Shown here in pieces: positions 53,985 through 64,000 of a stretch of 64,000 bases of DNA (position 1 is its first letter; the number at the start of each line of letters is the position of its first letter). The DNA is from Geosiphon pyriformis (lineage: Eukaryota; Glomeromycota; Glomeromycetes; Archaeosporales; Geosiphonaceae): positions 1-64,000 of the forward strand of contig JAAOMT010000275.1 of NCBI GenBank assembly GCA_016748015.1, written 5' to 3'. Both the position numbers and the translations under genes were made by a program. A model generated the notes under the pieces. It saw only the letters and a program-made list of their open reading frames with translations. It was not told the DNA's origin and did no database searches.

Positions 53985-56118
53985 TAAAAAAGCTGCACCT
54001 GATATCTGTCCTGAGATATCTAATAAAATTTCAACCAGAGGAGCTCTTTCTGTTGTAGAAGCAACTAGGCAGAACGTTTTAGAAGCCTTTCTTTTACCCA
54101 GTAATTGTGAAAAGCTGCCTTTGGTAGCCACTAAAGCAACTTTTTTATCTTTGGCTGGTTTCTTATCAGTCAAAATTCCCTCAAAGAGACACACTTGAGT
54201 TAGTTCTAGTGTTGCCTCTACCCCTACTAAGAGCCCAAAAATATTCAATAATAGACCAGTTAATAAGCTGGTGTTTCTCTCCATAGCTTTACCATCTGGT
54301 GCTTCTAACACCTCCTCCTCAAAAAAAATGGTCAAAAAGACCAAAAGTTCAGAAAAGTAGAGACAGTTGTCTGTCTCTGCTATTGTTACACCGAACCCCT
54401 TTGTGGTTCCAAATAAGATCTTAGATGAGATCTCCATAGCATCATCCAGCATGTTATCCAAAATGGGCCAAGATCAACCACTGGTTGTGTTGCCAAATGT
54501 GGTGTCTTTTAACAGATCTTTGCTGGTTTTGGAAGCAAAGCAATCTTCTTCTGTTGGGTTATCTGTTCTTGTGAACTGGGCTGATCAAATGGAAACTAAA
54601 TCATCTTCTTCTCTAGTTTTTGGTGCTACTTTTGGTGGTGCTTAGGAAACTATTACTAGTCATCAAAAGTTTGCTGGGTGGATGGTTTCCATTCTGGTGC
54701 CTAATGCTACTTTCAAGATCAAATTGGCTCATGTTAAGACTGTTTTTCAGTCAGTACATGGTTTTTTGGATGCAAAGTCAGTATCAAAAGACAATATGAA
54801 ACTGTTTTGTATGAAGTTTGCTTCTCAAGTGTCTTTGAAAGCTGCATTTTTGGTTGAGTTTACAAGCTCTGTACATTTGGCCACCCTTAAAATTGCCAAG
54901 TTTTTGGTGATTTTTGAGTCTGGCTCCCCTTTTGTTGCTGTTGCATTGTATAATATGTCTTTGGGTGTATCTGCTGCTGACATTAAGACAGCTCTCAGTG
55001 TTTTTGGTGTGGTTACTTGTGTTGTGCTGAAGCCTGCTGGCATTTGGCAATATGTGGTGGTTTATTTTGAGGAATTGGTTGCTGTCATATCTGCTCTTAA
55101 TCACTGGTCAGTTTTGGTGGGCAAAGATAGTGTTCAGATTTTTCTTCTTGTAAATCAACAAGAAACAATTGTGTCTCATGATAGGTTTAAGGCCAAGTTA
55201 ATCAACCTTCTTCCTGGCTGCACTGCTTTTGAAATCAGTAATATGATTTTTCAAGTTGGTGGTCAGACTTGTTTTATTCTTTGGTCTCCTGATTTTGGTC
55301 ATTGTTTCTGCTTTGCTTTGGTCACATTTGGCTCTCAAGCTGATTTAAATCTTACTGTTGTTAAAACTGGTACACTAAAAAAGTGCCGTATCTGGTGAAA
55401 AACTCCTGGTTGTAAGTGCTGTTTTAAGTGCCAAGAGACTGGTCATCTGGCTGTTGACTATAAGATGTTTTTGTCTTTTCTTCTCAAGATTCCCAAAGTG
55501 TTCAATCCCTATTTTGTAAATAATGTCTCTTATGCTAAAGCTTCTGCCTCTCTAAGTAGTTCTGGATTTCTTCTTTTGGTGGCTTCTGATTTGCTGGCTT
55601 TTCCACTTGCTGCATCTTTTGCCACTTCCATTGTTAACTCTGCCATCGAGCTTAGGTTAAATTTTATAGAAAAACAGATTTTGGATCTGACTGCTTTGGT
55701 TAAGTCTGTTATTGAGCCAATTGGTTCTTTGGTTACTTTGGTTACTACTCTTTTAAATGATAATGCTATCAAGGCTCTAAAGGTTGAGAAAGATTTCCTG
55801 ACTATGTGTAATGCCTCCAAGGACTTTGTTGATTTTTTGGTTGGTATATCTAAGGATTTTGCCTGTCTTAAGGCTGAGATAGAGTTGAGTAATCTTGATG
55901 ATAATGATATTGGTACTGCCAAGGCTTCTCCATTGAGTGATAACACAATTGACCATGTGGTTGCTTTGTGGTAAATGTGTGGTCCTGAAGTTAAAGGTAA
56001 TAGTAAAAAAACTAGATTGTTTTTTAGTGAGTTTATTTTTGATTCTAGAAATTTGGATGGTATTATTAAAAAACTTAGTGAGCTGGGTTTCCTCCCAGCT
56101 TCTTTTGATTCAGCTTAG
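53962..56118 (+). pseudogene. E1 ORF1-type protein (RRM-like plus zinc knuckle), five stops
   Basis: One continuous frame of about 718 codons from ATG 53962 to TAG 56116, interrupted only by TGA 54196, TAG 54358, TAG 54643, TGA 55396 and TAA 55972; no frameshift. N-terminus basic (MTIIKTKSKKAAP), then Ser/Lys-rich. RRM-like region at about residues 330-400 (SAADIKTALSVFGVVT, AGIWQYVVVYFEEL, LVGKDSVQIF). Knuckle at residues 484-500: CFKCQETGHLAVDY, where the last Cys is Tyr. A long helical C-terminal part (LNFIEKQILDLTALVKSVIE) follows. It is related to LINE ORF1 by order and RRM-like pattern, though clearly a different family. Presumed RNA-binding. Confidence 0.78.
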
Positions 56119-56129
56119 TTGGTGTTTTA

Positions 56130-56253
56130 ACTGACTCAGATGGTTGGTCATATGTAGAAAGAGTGTGAGACACATCTAATTTGTAATCCCATAATGGTAC
56201 AGTGTATTAGATAGTGTTTGGACACACTTTGTTAAAACGTTAATAAAAAAAAA
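56130..56253 (+). ncRNA. E1 3' tail structure
   Basis: GGTTGGTCATATGTAGAAAG, then ATCTAAT (56174-56180) pairing perfectly with ATTAGAT (56206-56212), then GTGTTTGGACACACTTTGTT and an A-rich end. The tail is homologous to the LINE tails; the inner stem shows paired C/G to T/A changes. The outer stem is weaker than in the LINEs. Confidence 0.6.
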
Positions 56254-56261
56254 TAATCAAA

Positions 56262-56769
56262 TAAAAACTGAATTAATCTTTTTTTTTGTTTTTTAATACT
56301 GTTTTTGATAATATCTAAAAAATAATTTTCAATTATTAAAAATTTTTTAAATAAATAATTTTTATTTTAGTATCTAATATTATATTTAAAATCAAATTAG
56401 TCTTAGTTTTATTAAATTCAAATTAGTTTTAAAGAATAATATTAAATTATTTTGTATAAATTTTGCTTCTAAAACTTTTTTAATTATTACTATTAAAGTT
56501 TTGATTAGTGGTTTTTTTTAACTATTCTTAAAATTGTAAAATTTTTTATAATGCCTTTTGGTTTTTTTCTTTTTATTTTTGCTATATTTTGTAATATTTT
56601 TTTTAACATATTTTTTAATAATATTAAAAATACTTTTAATGTTTTTGGTATTATTATTTCAATTAAATTAAAATCAATTGGCTTATAGTAATATGTTATT
56701 ATTAATTTTAAATTTTTTTTTCTGTATTGTTGTTCTTAGTAATTAATTTGTACTAAAAAAAACAGTATT
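56262..56769 (+). mobile_element. Element E0, middle part
   Basis: Resumes E0 after E1: AAATAAAAACTGAATTAATC aligns with E1 at 54588, and the match continues to about 55135. For example, AAAATCAAATTAGTCTTAGT corresponds to E1 54715. Strong C-to-T and G-to-A decay. Ends where LINE6 inserts. Confidence 0.7.
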
Positions 56770-56781
56770 AAGATTTTTTTT
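56770..56781. repeat. LINE6 target duplication (AAGATTTTTTTT)
   Basis: Repeated at 58446-58457, at the truncated 5' end of LINE6. The matching site in E1 (around 55135) reads CAGATTTTTCTTC, so one copy belongs to E0. Confidence 0.65.
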
Positions 56782-56800
56782 TTTTTTTAAATTCGTTTAA

Positions 56801-56895
56801 TGAGTAAAGTCCAAACACAATCTAGTACTATACATCATTCAAATGATCTAAACTAGGAGTGAATCATGCATTTTCCACACGTGACCAGCCACTCA
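56801..56895 (-). ncRNA. LINE6 3' tail structure
   Basis: In RNA sense UGAGUG (complement of 56890-56895) pairs with UACUCA (complement of 56801-56806, one G-U), and AUCAUU pairs with AAUGAU in the inner loop. Preceded by GGCCTGAGTGGCTGGTCACG. Confidence 0.55.
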
Positions 56896-56950
56896 GGCCA
56901 ACCAGAACAACACTAAGCACCTATGTGAATGGAAACTACATTATCAATAC

Positions 56951-58445
56951 TTAAAAAAACAAACAGGACTTGCAAAACCTGAAACCAATGCCAAAAGTCT
57001 CAACAATACCTAACAATCTGACCACACTAGGAGAAAACAACAAAGTAGAACCAAAAACTGAAACCAGAATAGAACCGTCATGTGAGATAAGCCCATTCTT
57101 TTCCATAAAAGTCCGGTGTTTAGCACAAACCAGCCAGATATCATCCCGAAAGAAAAGACAGAATGCACACACAAAATCCACAATAACTGAAGTTGCAACT
57201 TTGGAATCCCTAAAAACTGAAACAGATTCATGAAACCAACCACTAAAAACAAAGCCCTTACACAGAGCTGTATCAACTGCAGCATTAGCAACACAAGTAG
57301 ACAGCAACTGTGAAACACACAAAAAAGACCGAACCAAGCCAGAGCACGCCTTCCAAGCCAATACATGGTCATCCAACAGCTGAGCACGACCAGCAGCCTC
57401 AAACGGACAAGAAAAAATATGGTTTGAGACCTCAATATCACCACAAAACAAACACACTACACTGGGATAACTCCTATCATATAAGTGCTTCTGCACAGCA
57501 ACAGGGAGCCGACAGTGAAAAGCCTTTATAAAGTACATCTGAAAGCCAGCAGTTTGTGCACTAGTGAAACCCAAAGCCAAGTGAGAGTCTGGATGCCAAA
57601 CCAGAAAAGACCTCAGCCAATCAATATTAGCATGCAAATTAGCTGAAACAACCTGAGAACTGGAACCAACCTCCCAACGCGCACAATAGATTGACCTAAA
57701 AACATCACAAACAAAATGTTTAGAATTACCAGAAACTGCATCAACACCAGTCTTAATAAACTTCTCATTGACTAAATAAGACAGATGCCAAACAGAGAAA
57801 GCAGCATCTCTAGCTAACGCATTAGCATGCTCATTGTCTGAAATGTCTGAATGACCTTTAATCTTAATTCAATTTACATCCAAATTTTTGCGACAAATGA
57901 CATTGACAATGTGATAACACTCAATCCAACAATGATTCTTGAAATCAGGACCAACCAAAAAAGACTCCGACCTGCAAGCATCTAAAGCCGTCTGGCTGTC
58001 CGAGAATAAGTCAACTAAATGAAAAGAAAGAACACACTCAAGAGCTAAAGCAATGGCCTGCAACTCCACCAAAGTAGAAGAAACCAAACCAGAAATCCCT
58101 ACACCCAGACCCGAATTAATGTCCTCAAAAAAAACTGCAGCACCAGCCAATATGTCAATAGTGCCCAAGTTACTCAGAGATCTATCTGTGTACACAAAGA
58201 GGCAGGTGGCACCAATATTCACCAGATCATTACAAATAACACCAAAACCAAGAGACTGACAGATGTCAGAAGAGCCACAAACACTCTCATGAGAAGAACG
58301 ATCAAAAGAAGAAACAACACTACCAAGAAAATGAACAGATAGATCAAACCAAGAGGGGACCAGGCCATGGAGGTCCAGTCTTTTCCAATGCTTGAAAGTT
58401 TTCCAATCAAAAACAACGCCATTTTGGTCACAAAGCTGTTTTACA
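56951..58445 (-). pseudogene. LINE6 ORF2 C-terminal half (RNase H, Cys/His motif)
   Basis: Truncated at its N-terminus: it begins CDQNGVVFDWKTFKHWKRLD. RNase H: LFVYTDRSLSNLGT, LVELQAIALALECV, LFSDSQTALDAC, then one TAA near 57870 and IKGHSDISDNEHANALA (last Asp now Asn). The open segment 57637-56951 (228 codons) carries VWHPDSHLALGFTS, the motif CLFCGDIEVSNHIFSC (about 57455-57410), and the C-terminal DDIWLVCAKHRTFMEKNGL. Too short to be active. RNase H in this family would degrade the RNA template. Confidence 0.85.
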
Positions 58446-59200
58446 AAGATTTTTTTTTAATTAAAAAAAAATTATTATCTTAAAAAATACTTATAATACC
58501 AAATTAATCAATTTTTTTTGGCTATATTGTCTTTAAAATTAGTAATTTAATTTTTTAAGTTAATAATTATGTTTGCTTTTTTTTTATTTTTCTGATTTTT
58601 ATTATTATTAATACTTTGCTATTATAATATTTAAATTTTATAAGTTTTTAAATCTTGTTGTTATAAAAATTAGTACTTTATATAAATATTGTATCTAATA
58701 AAAAACTTTTAAATATTGTTATTATTATAAATATTAAAGTCTGAATTATTTGTTTAAAAATTATAAGATATTATTATTTTTTTGTTCTAAACTATTATTT
58801 AAGTTTATTATTAATTTTAATTTTTTGTTGATAAAAAATTTTATATTAAGGCTTTTGTCTTTTTGGTTTTTTTTTGCTATTTTTGTAATTGTTTTTATTG
58901 TTAATTTTAAGTTTAAATTTAGATTGGTTTTTTTTGGAATTTCAAATTATAAACTTGGCTAATTTGGTTAAGTTTATTATTAAATCTATTAATTTCTTAA
59001 TTATTTTAATTATCTTTTTTATTATTAAAGATATGTGCAAAAATCACAAAATAAAAAAAAACTTGCTTATTATTAATGTTTCTAAAAACTTTACTATTTT
59101 TTTGGCTGTGTATTTAAAAATTTTGCTTGTTTTAAAACTAAAATTAATTTTAATAACATAAACAAAATAAAATTAATATTATCAAAACACTTTTTTTAAG
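58446..59200 (+). mobile_element. Element E0, 3' part
   Basis: After LINE6 the E0 match resumes (AGATTTTTTTTAATTAAAAA at 58448 against E1 55137). The open stretch 58750-59161 aligns with the E1 C-terminal region around 55540-55880, for example CTATTTTTGTAATTG with CATCTTTTGCCACTT and ACTTGGCTAATTTGGTTAAG with the E1 segment CTGCTTTGGTTAAGTC. The 3' end and tail are not recognisable. Confidence 0.6.
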
Positions 59201-60884
59201 TAAAAATACATGTAATTATATAGTTGTTTTATAATAAATATATGATATTATTAACAGAAATTCAAACTATTAATTAGCATAAAATTATTTTTATAATTTT
59301 TATTATTAATTAATATATATTATTATTTATTATCTTATTAAATTATTAATTAATAATTCAATTTATACAAAACACAAATATAATCAAATTGTAATAATCA
59401 AATTATGTAATATATTGAATTATATAACATTCAAAATTTGCCAAAATATTTAAAAATTTGATAAAACACTCAACAATTTATTTAAATAACTTGTAGTTTA
59501 ATAAAATAAGTCTTTAGTTTACTAAAATATTAGAAAAAAAAGTAGTAAATTATAAAATAGTATTATAACAAATTGTATAAAAGAAAAACTTTTTTTTATA
59601 AGAAAATATATCTTAATTAAAATCAATTTTCTATAAAACTAACAATTTATTATTACAAATTAGTTTAATAAAATTATTTTAAAAATTCAATTTTTTAATT
59701 ATTATTGTTTTAAAATTAATTATTCTATATTAATATTTTAAAATTAATTAGCTAGTAATTTCAATAACTGTTAATACTTTTAAGCCCAAATTTAAAATAG
59801 TTTTTTTGAATATATTTTTTATTTCTTTTTTTTTAGTTGTTTTTAGTTGTTTTTTTTTATTATTAAGTAGTTTATAGTTGAGATTTTTTGTAAAAAAATT
59901 AACTTTTATAGCAAAATAACTATATGTTATTTAAAAAGCTTAAAAATAAATTTTTTTTGTAAAAAAATAAATTTTTATCACACAGTAATTACACAAAATA
60001 ATTGGTATACAATTGGTTATTCTATTATAAATCTAATAATATATATAATCTAAAATATAAAAAATACTTTAAAAGAAAATTTAACTTATTAAAAATTTAT
60101 TAACTTCTATTAAACAACAGAATTAATAGCAAAATAACATTAATAATATCAAAATAGGTAAAAAATCTTTAATGCTTTTTTAAAAATAATATAATAATAA
60201 TTAAATTAAAGTAATAACTATATATTAATATAACAACATAAAATATTATCAGTTAATTTATACTTATTACAAACAATAATTTGAAATACAAAACAAAATT
60301 ACAGTTATTAAAAAAACACTTTTTTTATATATTATAAACCAATCAATAATCATTTTTTTGGAGATTACAATATTACAAAAATTAAAATAAAATCTTCTTA
60401 AAAACTTAATTTATTATTTAAATACAAAATTACAAGTTATTAGTATAAATGTTTATATTATTTATTTTTAAGAACTTAATTATATTATTAAGTTTTATAA
60501 AAAAATACTCTGCTAACTTACAATTTATTTTTGAATTAGAATTAAAACCAAAAACAAATAGCAAAAAAACAAAAAAAAAAATTAGACCAATTTAAACAAC
60601 TTTTAACATATTCAAAATCACAACTAAATACTTATAAACATTTAAATAAGAAACAAATATTAATTTACTATTTTCAATTATATCTTTTTTAGCTTTACTT
60701 ACTTAAATACAAATTTTTAATTTATTATTTAATCAATTCTTAAAACCAAAAAACTTTGTAAAAAGTTTTATTTAATAGCCAAAACTAATTTATATAAGTA
60801 TTAATTTTCTTAATTATTTAATAAAAAATTAGAATAAATATTTAAAAACTTTAATTAATAAAAAAACACTTTGAACTTATTAAA

Positions 60885-60924
<40 letters not shown>

Positions 60925-62170
60925 TAAACAATAAAAAAAACAATAAAGAAATAGTCACTGTTTACATCACAAAAAATTCTAATTTTTTTAAAAAAAATAT
61001 TGAAACCAGTTTTTAAAAATAACTTAACCAAATTACCAAAGCAGAAAATGCAAATGAATAAATTACAATAAAAATATTAAAAACAATTTTTTATTTTTTT
61101 AAAAAAATTGTAAGTAAATGATTTAAAAACTTGAAAATTTTTTTTGCAAATTAACAAGTCTTTAAAACTGCTTTTTTCGACAATTTACAAACAACAACAC
61201 TTTAATTACTCTTCATAATTATTTTCAAAATATTAAACAAAAACTATTTAAATCTGTTATAATTTATATTAAAAAATTCAATAAACTTTTTAGAAGAATT
61301 TGTTAACTAAAAACAAATACTTATTACTTTAATGCTTAAATTTTAGATTAATTTATTGCTAAACTTAAAAACAAACTTATTAAAAAATTTGTCTATATGC
61401 TCTAACAAATTTAACTACTGTTATTTAATATGCTAAAAACTATAAAATGACTATAAAAAAAGCAAACTGAATCAAACTTGTTAACTTAGTCATTAGAAAA
61501 ACTAGTTTAATAATTGAAAAAATTAATTAATTAACAAAAAAAATTAAAACTTATTTTGCTAATTAACAGCAAAAATATTAGCTATTTTAACAACAAAATT
61601 AAAGCAATTTTTTATTATTATTAAACTTTAACAATCAACTTTAACAATCTAACTATTATTATTATAAAATTCTAGAACACTAGAAATATAATTGTCAAAA
61701 AATACAGAGAGATTAACAAAAATAAAATAATCAATGTATTTTTTTAATAACAGTAATTATATTTTTTATTATTACTACTATCTATTTACTATTCACAAAA
61801 ATCACAATCTAATTATTATTAGTTTGCACTATAATAACAATATTATTAACAATTTTTAATTTAAAATTATTTGTTATTAGCAAAAAAATTAATTTAATTT
61901 AATTTATTTATATTATAAAACTATTTTTAATCTAACAATAACAAAATTGGTTTTAACAATTAATTAGTGTCTTGTAATAATAATTAACAATTACCAAGAC
62001 ATTTTATATTCAATCTAACTATTTTATAATATTAAAAAACCAGAATTTTTATTATATTATACTTTTAAAAAATAGAACTACAGCACAATAACAAAATTTT
62101 TATAATAATATTATAATTTTATTAGCTAAAATAACCAAAAATAGCAATATTTTAAATATATTTTTATTTG
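59201..62170. other. AT-rich desert without recognisable genes
   Basis: Three kilobases of extremely AT-rich DNA without an ORF worth reporting. Between about 60540 and 61700 the plus strand is A-rich with scattered C and G, with Asn/Lys/Gln-like codons, as a decayed Gag or ORF1 might look; I could not align it to any element here. Confidence 0.5.
60885..60923 (+). repeat. AAT microsatellite, 13 units
   Basis: Uninterrupted AAT triplets over 39 bp in the AT-rich desert. No associated gene. Confidence 0.9.
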
Positions 62171-62191
62171 AATTTTTTTTTATTTGCTTTA

Positions 62192-62286
62192 CAAGTGAGG
62201 TTTAAACACTATCTAATGCTATATATCAAAGAAATGATCTAAACTAGGTGTAAATTATGTATTTTCTACATGTGACCAGCCACTTG
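62192..62286 (-). ncRNA. LINE7 3' tail structure
   Basis: Closing stem: CAAGTG at 62192-62197 with CACTTG at 62281-62286, a perfect 6-bp pair that differs from the LINE4 stem by one compensated base pair. The inner CACCTAG stem is partly lost. Confidence 0.6.
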
Positions 62287-62303
62287 GGCCAATCAGAATG
62301 ACA

Positions 62304-64000
62304 CTACGCAACTATATAAACTAAAACTGAGTTACTCACACCTGAAAAAAATAAACAAGATTTGTGAAAGCCAAAACAAACACCAAAAGCATCAGTTACA
62401 CTAAGCAATTTGACCATCTCAGCTGACAACCCTGAGGCCAAACCAGAAACCGAGATAAAAACCAAGTCATCAAGTGGAATCAACCCATATTTTTCCATAT
62501 AAGCACAATGTTTAGTACAAACTGACCAGACATCACTTCTAAAAACCAGGCTAAGAGAGTGCACAAATTTGACAATCTCCAAGCCAGCAACTTTGGAGTC
62601 ATAAAAAACAGCAACCACCTTATAAAACCAACCATCAAAAACAAAATCCTTATAAAGAACCATAGACAAAGATAAGTCAGAAGCACAAGATGACAATAAT
62701 TGCAATATGTCTGAAGAAGAATATGTGAGACCAGAAGCTGCCTTTCAAGATTTCAGCAACTGACATCAAACAGAATCATCAATTCTGCAAGAAAACACAT
62801 AATCTGATGTCTTTACATTACCATAATATAAGCACAACACACTTGGATATAGTCTATTATAAAGGCACTTCCGAACAGCAACTGGTAACTGGTGGTGCAA
62901 AGCTTTCATAAAATAAGTACATGTATTAGCCAAGGGTTTGCTGGTAAAACTGGCGGCCATGTACAAGTCAGGGTGCCATACCAAAGATGAACAGAGCCAA
63001 TCAACCTCAGAAAGCAAACTGTTCACCAAAAACTTGGAACCAGAGCCAACCTCCCAGTGCACATGACAAACTGAGTGATAAATATCATGGACAAAATGTC
63101 TGGAATTGTCAGAAACAACACTGCCATTAGCCAATATGAAGTGTTTACCCAAGTGAGAAGGAAAATACCAACTAGAGAAAGAAGTTCCACTGGCTATTAC
63201 ATCTACATGCTCATTCTCTAAAACACTAGAGTGACCTTTAACTTTATGCCAACTGACCCTTAATTCTTACTGCAAATAATATTGACAATATGATGACATT
63301 CAACCCAACACTAATTACAAAAGTCAGAACACACCAGACCCAATTTTGACCTACAGGCATTCAGAGCAGATTGACTATCTGAGAACAATTTAACAGAGCT
63401 TAGCAAGGGAACACACTCCAGAGCCAGTGCAATAGCCTGCAACTTCATCAAAGTTAATGACATCAAACCTGACACACCAATACCCAAACTCACATCAATG
63501 TCTTTGAAAAAGGTAGTAGCACCAGTTCTACATCTAACTGTTTCCAAATTATTAAGGAACCCATCAGTATACACTGACAGACTGTCAGCATGCACTTGTG
63601 AGAAACAATCACAGACAGAAACAAAATCACAAAAATCAAGAATGTTCAAAGAATCAACACTGGTTAAAACTGAAGGATGAGTAAGAGAGGAACCTCCAAC
63701 ATTAAGAAACACCACAGAAAGCTTAAACCACTCAAGAACAGGACCACGGGGGTCTAATCTCTTCCAATACTTGAAGGTATGCCAATCAAAAACAGAACCA
63801 TGATGATCATGAAGTTGATCCACAAAGACAATACCATACTGCCAGAGAGAAGGAGAGAACTTGAGAAATTGGGATTTGTCCAGAATGTTTGACATAGGGA
63901 CCCTACCATAAAACCAAAAGAAATTGGCCAAAAAGCTGCCCAGAGACAAATTACAATCAAGAAGAATGCAAACCATGCCCACCAAAAAATTATTGGAAGC
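62304..64000 (-). pseudogene. LINE7 ORF2 C-terminal half, broken
   Basis: The open segment 63985-63311 begins in the region before RNase H (ILLDCNLSLGSFLANFFWFY, FDWHTFKYWKRLDPRGP) and includes LSVYTDGFLNN, LMKLQAIALALECV and LFSDSQSALNAC. A frame change near 63260 follows. The segment 63152-62766 has the connection (VWHPDLYMAASFTSKP) and the Cys/His motif with its second Cys changed (CLYYGNVKTSDYVFSC). The segment 62705-62304 is the C-terminus (SDVWSVCTKHCAYMEKYGLI). The TAT replacing TGT is a G-to-A change like others in this window. Confidence 0.83.

Larger units (their letters stand above)
53941..56253 (+). mobile_element. Element E1: complete ORF1-only non-LTR retroposon
   Basis: A 2313-bp unit flanked by the 8-bp duplication TAATCAAA (53933-53940, 56254-56261), inserted in E0. 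It starts with a perfect 11-bp hairpin, encodes a single ORF1-type protein, and ends about 15-130 bp later in the LINE-family 3' tail and an A-rich end. No endonuclease or reverse transcriptase sequence is present between ORF1 and tail. With duplication, intact 5' end and tail, it was inserted as a unit, so it must have used another element's enzyme. Confidence 0.82.
56782..58445 (-). mobile_element. LINE6: 5'-truncated LINE inserted in E0
   Basis: Minus-strand LINE fragment of about 1.66 kb, from its poly(A) (poly-T near 56782) to a truncation inside the segment before RNase H. Flanked by the A/T-rich duplication described at 56770. 5' truncation plus duplication is the classical outcome of incomplete target-primed reverse transcription. 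Lower AT content and few stops mark it as one of the youngest insertions here. Confidence 0.85.
62171..64000 (-). mobile_element. LINE7: 3' half of a LINE, continues past the window
   Basis: Minus-strand LINE with poly-T near 62171-62180, conserved 3' tail (62190-62290) and the C-terminal half of ORF2. The 5' part lies to the right of the window. Homologous to LINE3, LINE4 and LINE6. Confidence 0.88.

Noticed and set aside
53910-54461. 183-codon minus-strand open frame
   Set aside because: Antisense to the E1 ORF1, whose frame continues on both sides with homologous copies. The same applies to 55530-55946.

Overview
The window reads as a transposon-dominated, very AT-rich stretch of a fungal chromosome, most likely an arbuscular mycorrhizal fungus of the Rhizophagus type. 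That placement rests on three things: short, dense GT-AG introns in two ordinary eukaryotic genes; retrotransposon families whose Gag-Pol and LINE proteins I recognise as Glomeromycotina-like; and many decayed element copies whose in-frame stops look like C-to-T / G-to-A transitions. It is inference from the sequence, not a database match.

Layout. 1-4490: LINE-type (non-LTR) retrotransposon on the minus strand, cut by the window edge (LINE1). 5321-5460: an isolated LINE 3' tail. 6200-10513 plus 31371-31535: a heavily decayed minus-strand LINE (LINE2), split by a Ty3/gypsy LTR retrotransposon (element A, 10514-31366, target duplication ATGT). Element A is itself split by a second, younger Ty3/gypsy element (element B, 17053-27085, duplication ACAG) and by a solo LTR (27783-28650, duplication CTGG). 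31682-38128: a nearly full-length LINE on the minus strand (LINE3). 38525-46378: a full-length LINE on the plus strand (LINE4, duplication ATTTAATTTA) with a solo LTR inside its reverse transcriptase (42373-43463). 46942-52001: the only host genes, COG5 (17 exons) and ribosomal protein eS12 (3 exons), both on the minus strand. 52120-52661: a 261-bp sequence present on both sides of a 20-N assembly gap. 53275-59200: a decayed ORF1-only retroposon, interrupted by a fresher full-length copy of the same element (53941-56253, duplication TAATCAAA) and by a 5'-truncated LINE (56782-58445). 59200-62170: featureless AT-rich DNA. 62171-64000: the 3' half of another minus-strand LINE (LINE7).

How the parts relate. 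The LINEs encode an ORF1 with an RRM-like fold and a CCHC knuckle, then an ORF2 with an APE-type endonuclease, reverse transcriptase, RNase H and a C-terminal Cys/His motif; the two ORFs overlap by ATGA. All LINEs, the ORF1-only element and two orphan copies share a 3' tail of about 100 nt that folds into paired stems with compensatory changes, so it is probably the recognition site of the reverse transcriptase. The Ty3/gypsy elements carry an extra dUTPase domain, preceded by a four-cysteine motif, between protease and reverse transcriptase, and an unassigned ORF between integrase and 3' LTR. Four related LTRs each carry a different short tandem array at the same place upstream of the TATA box.
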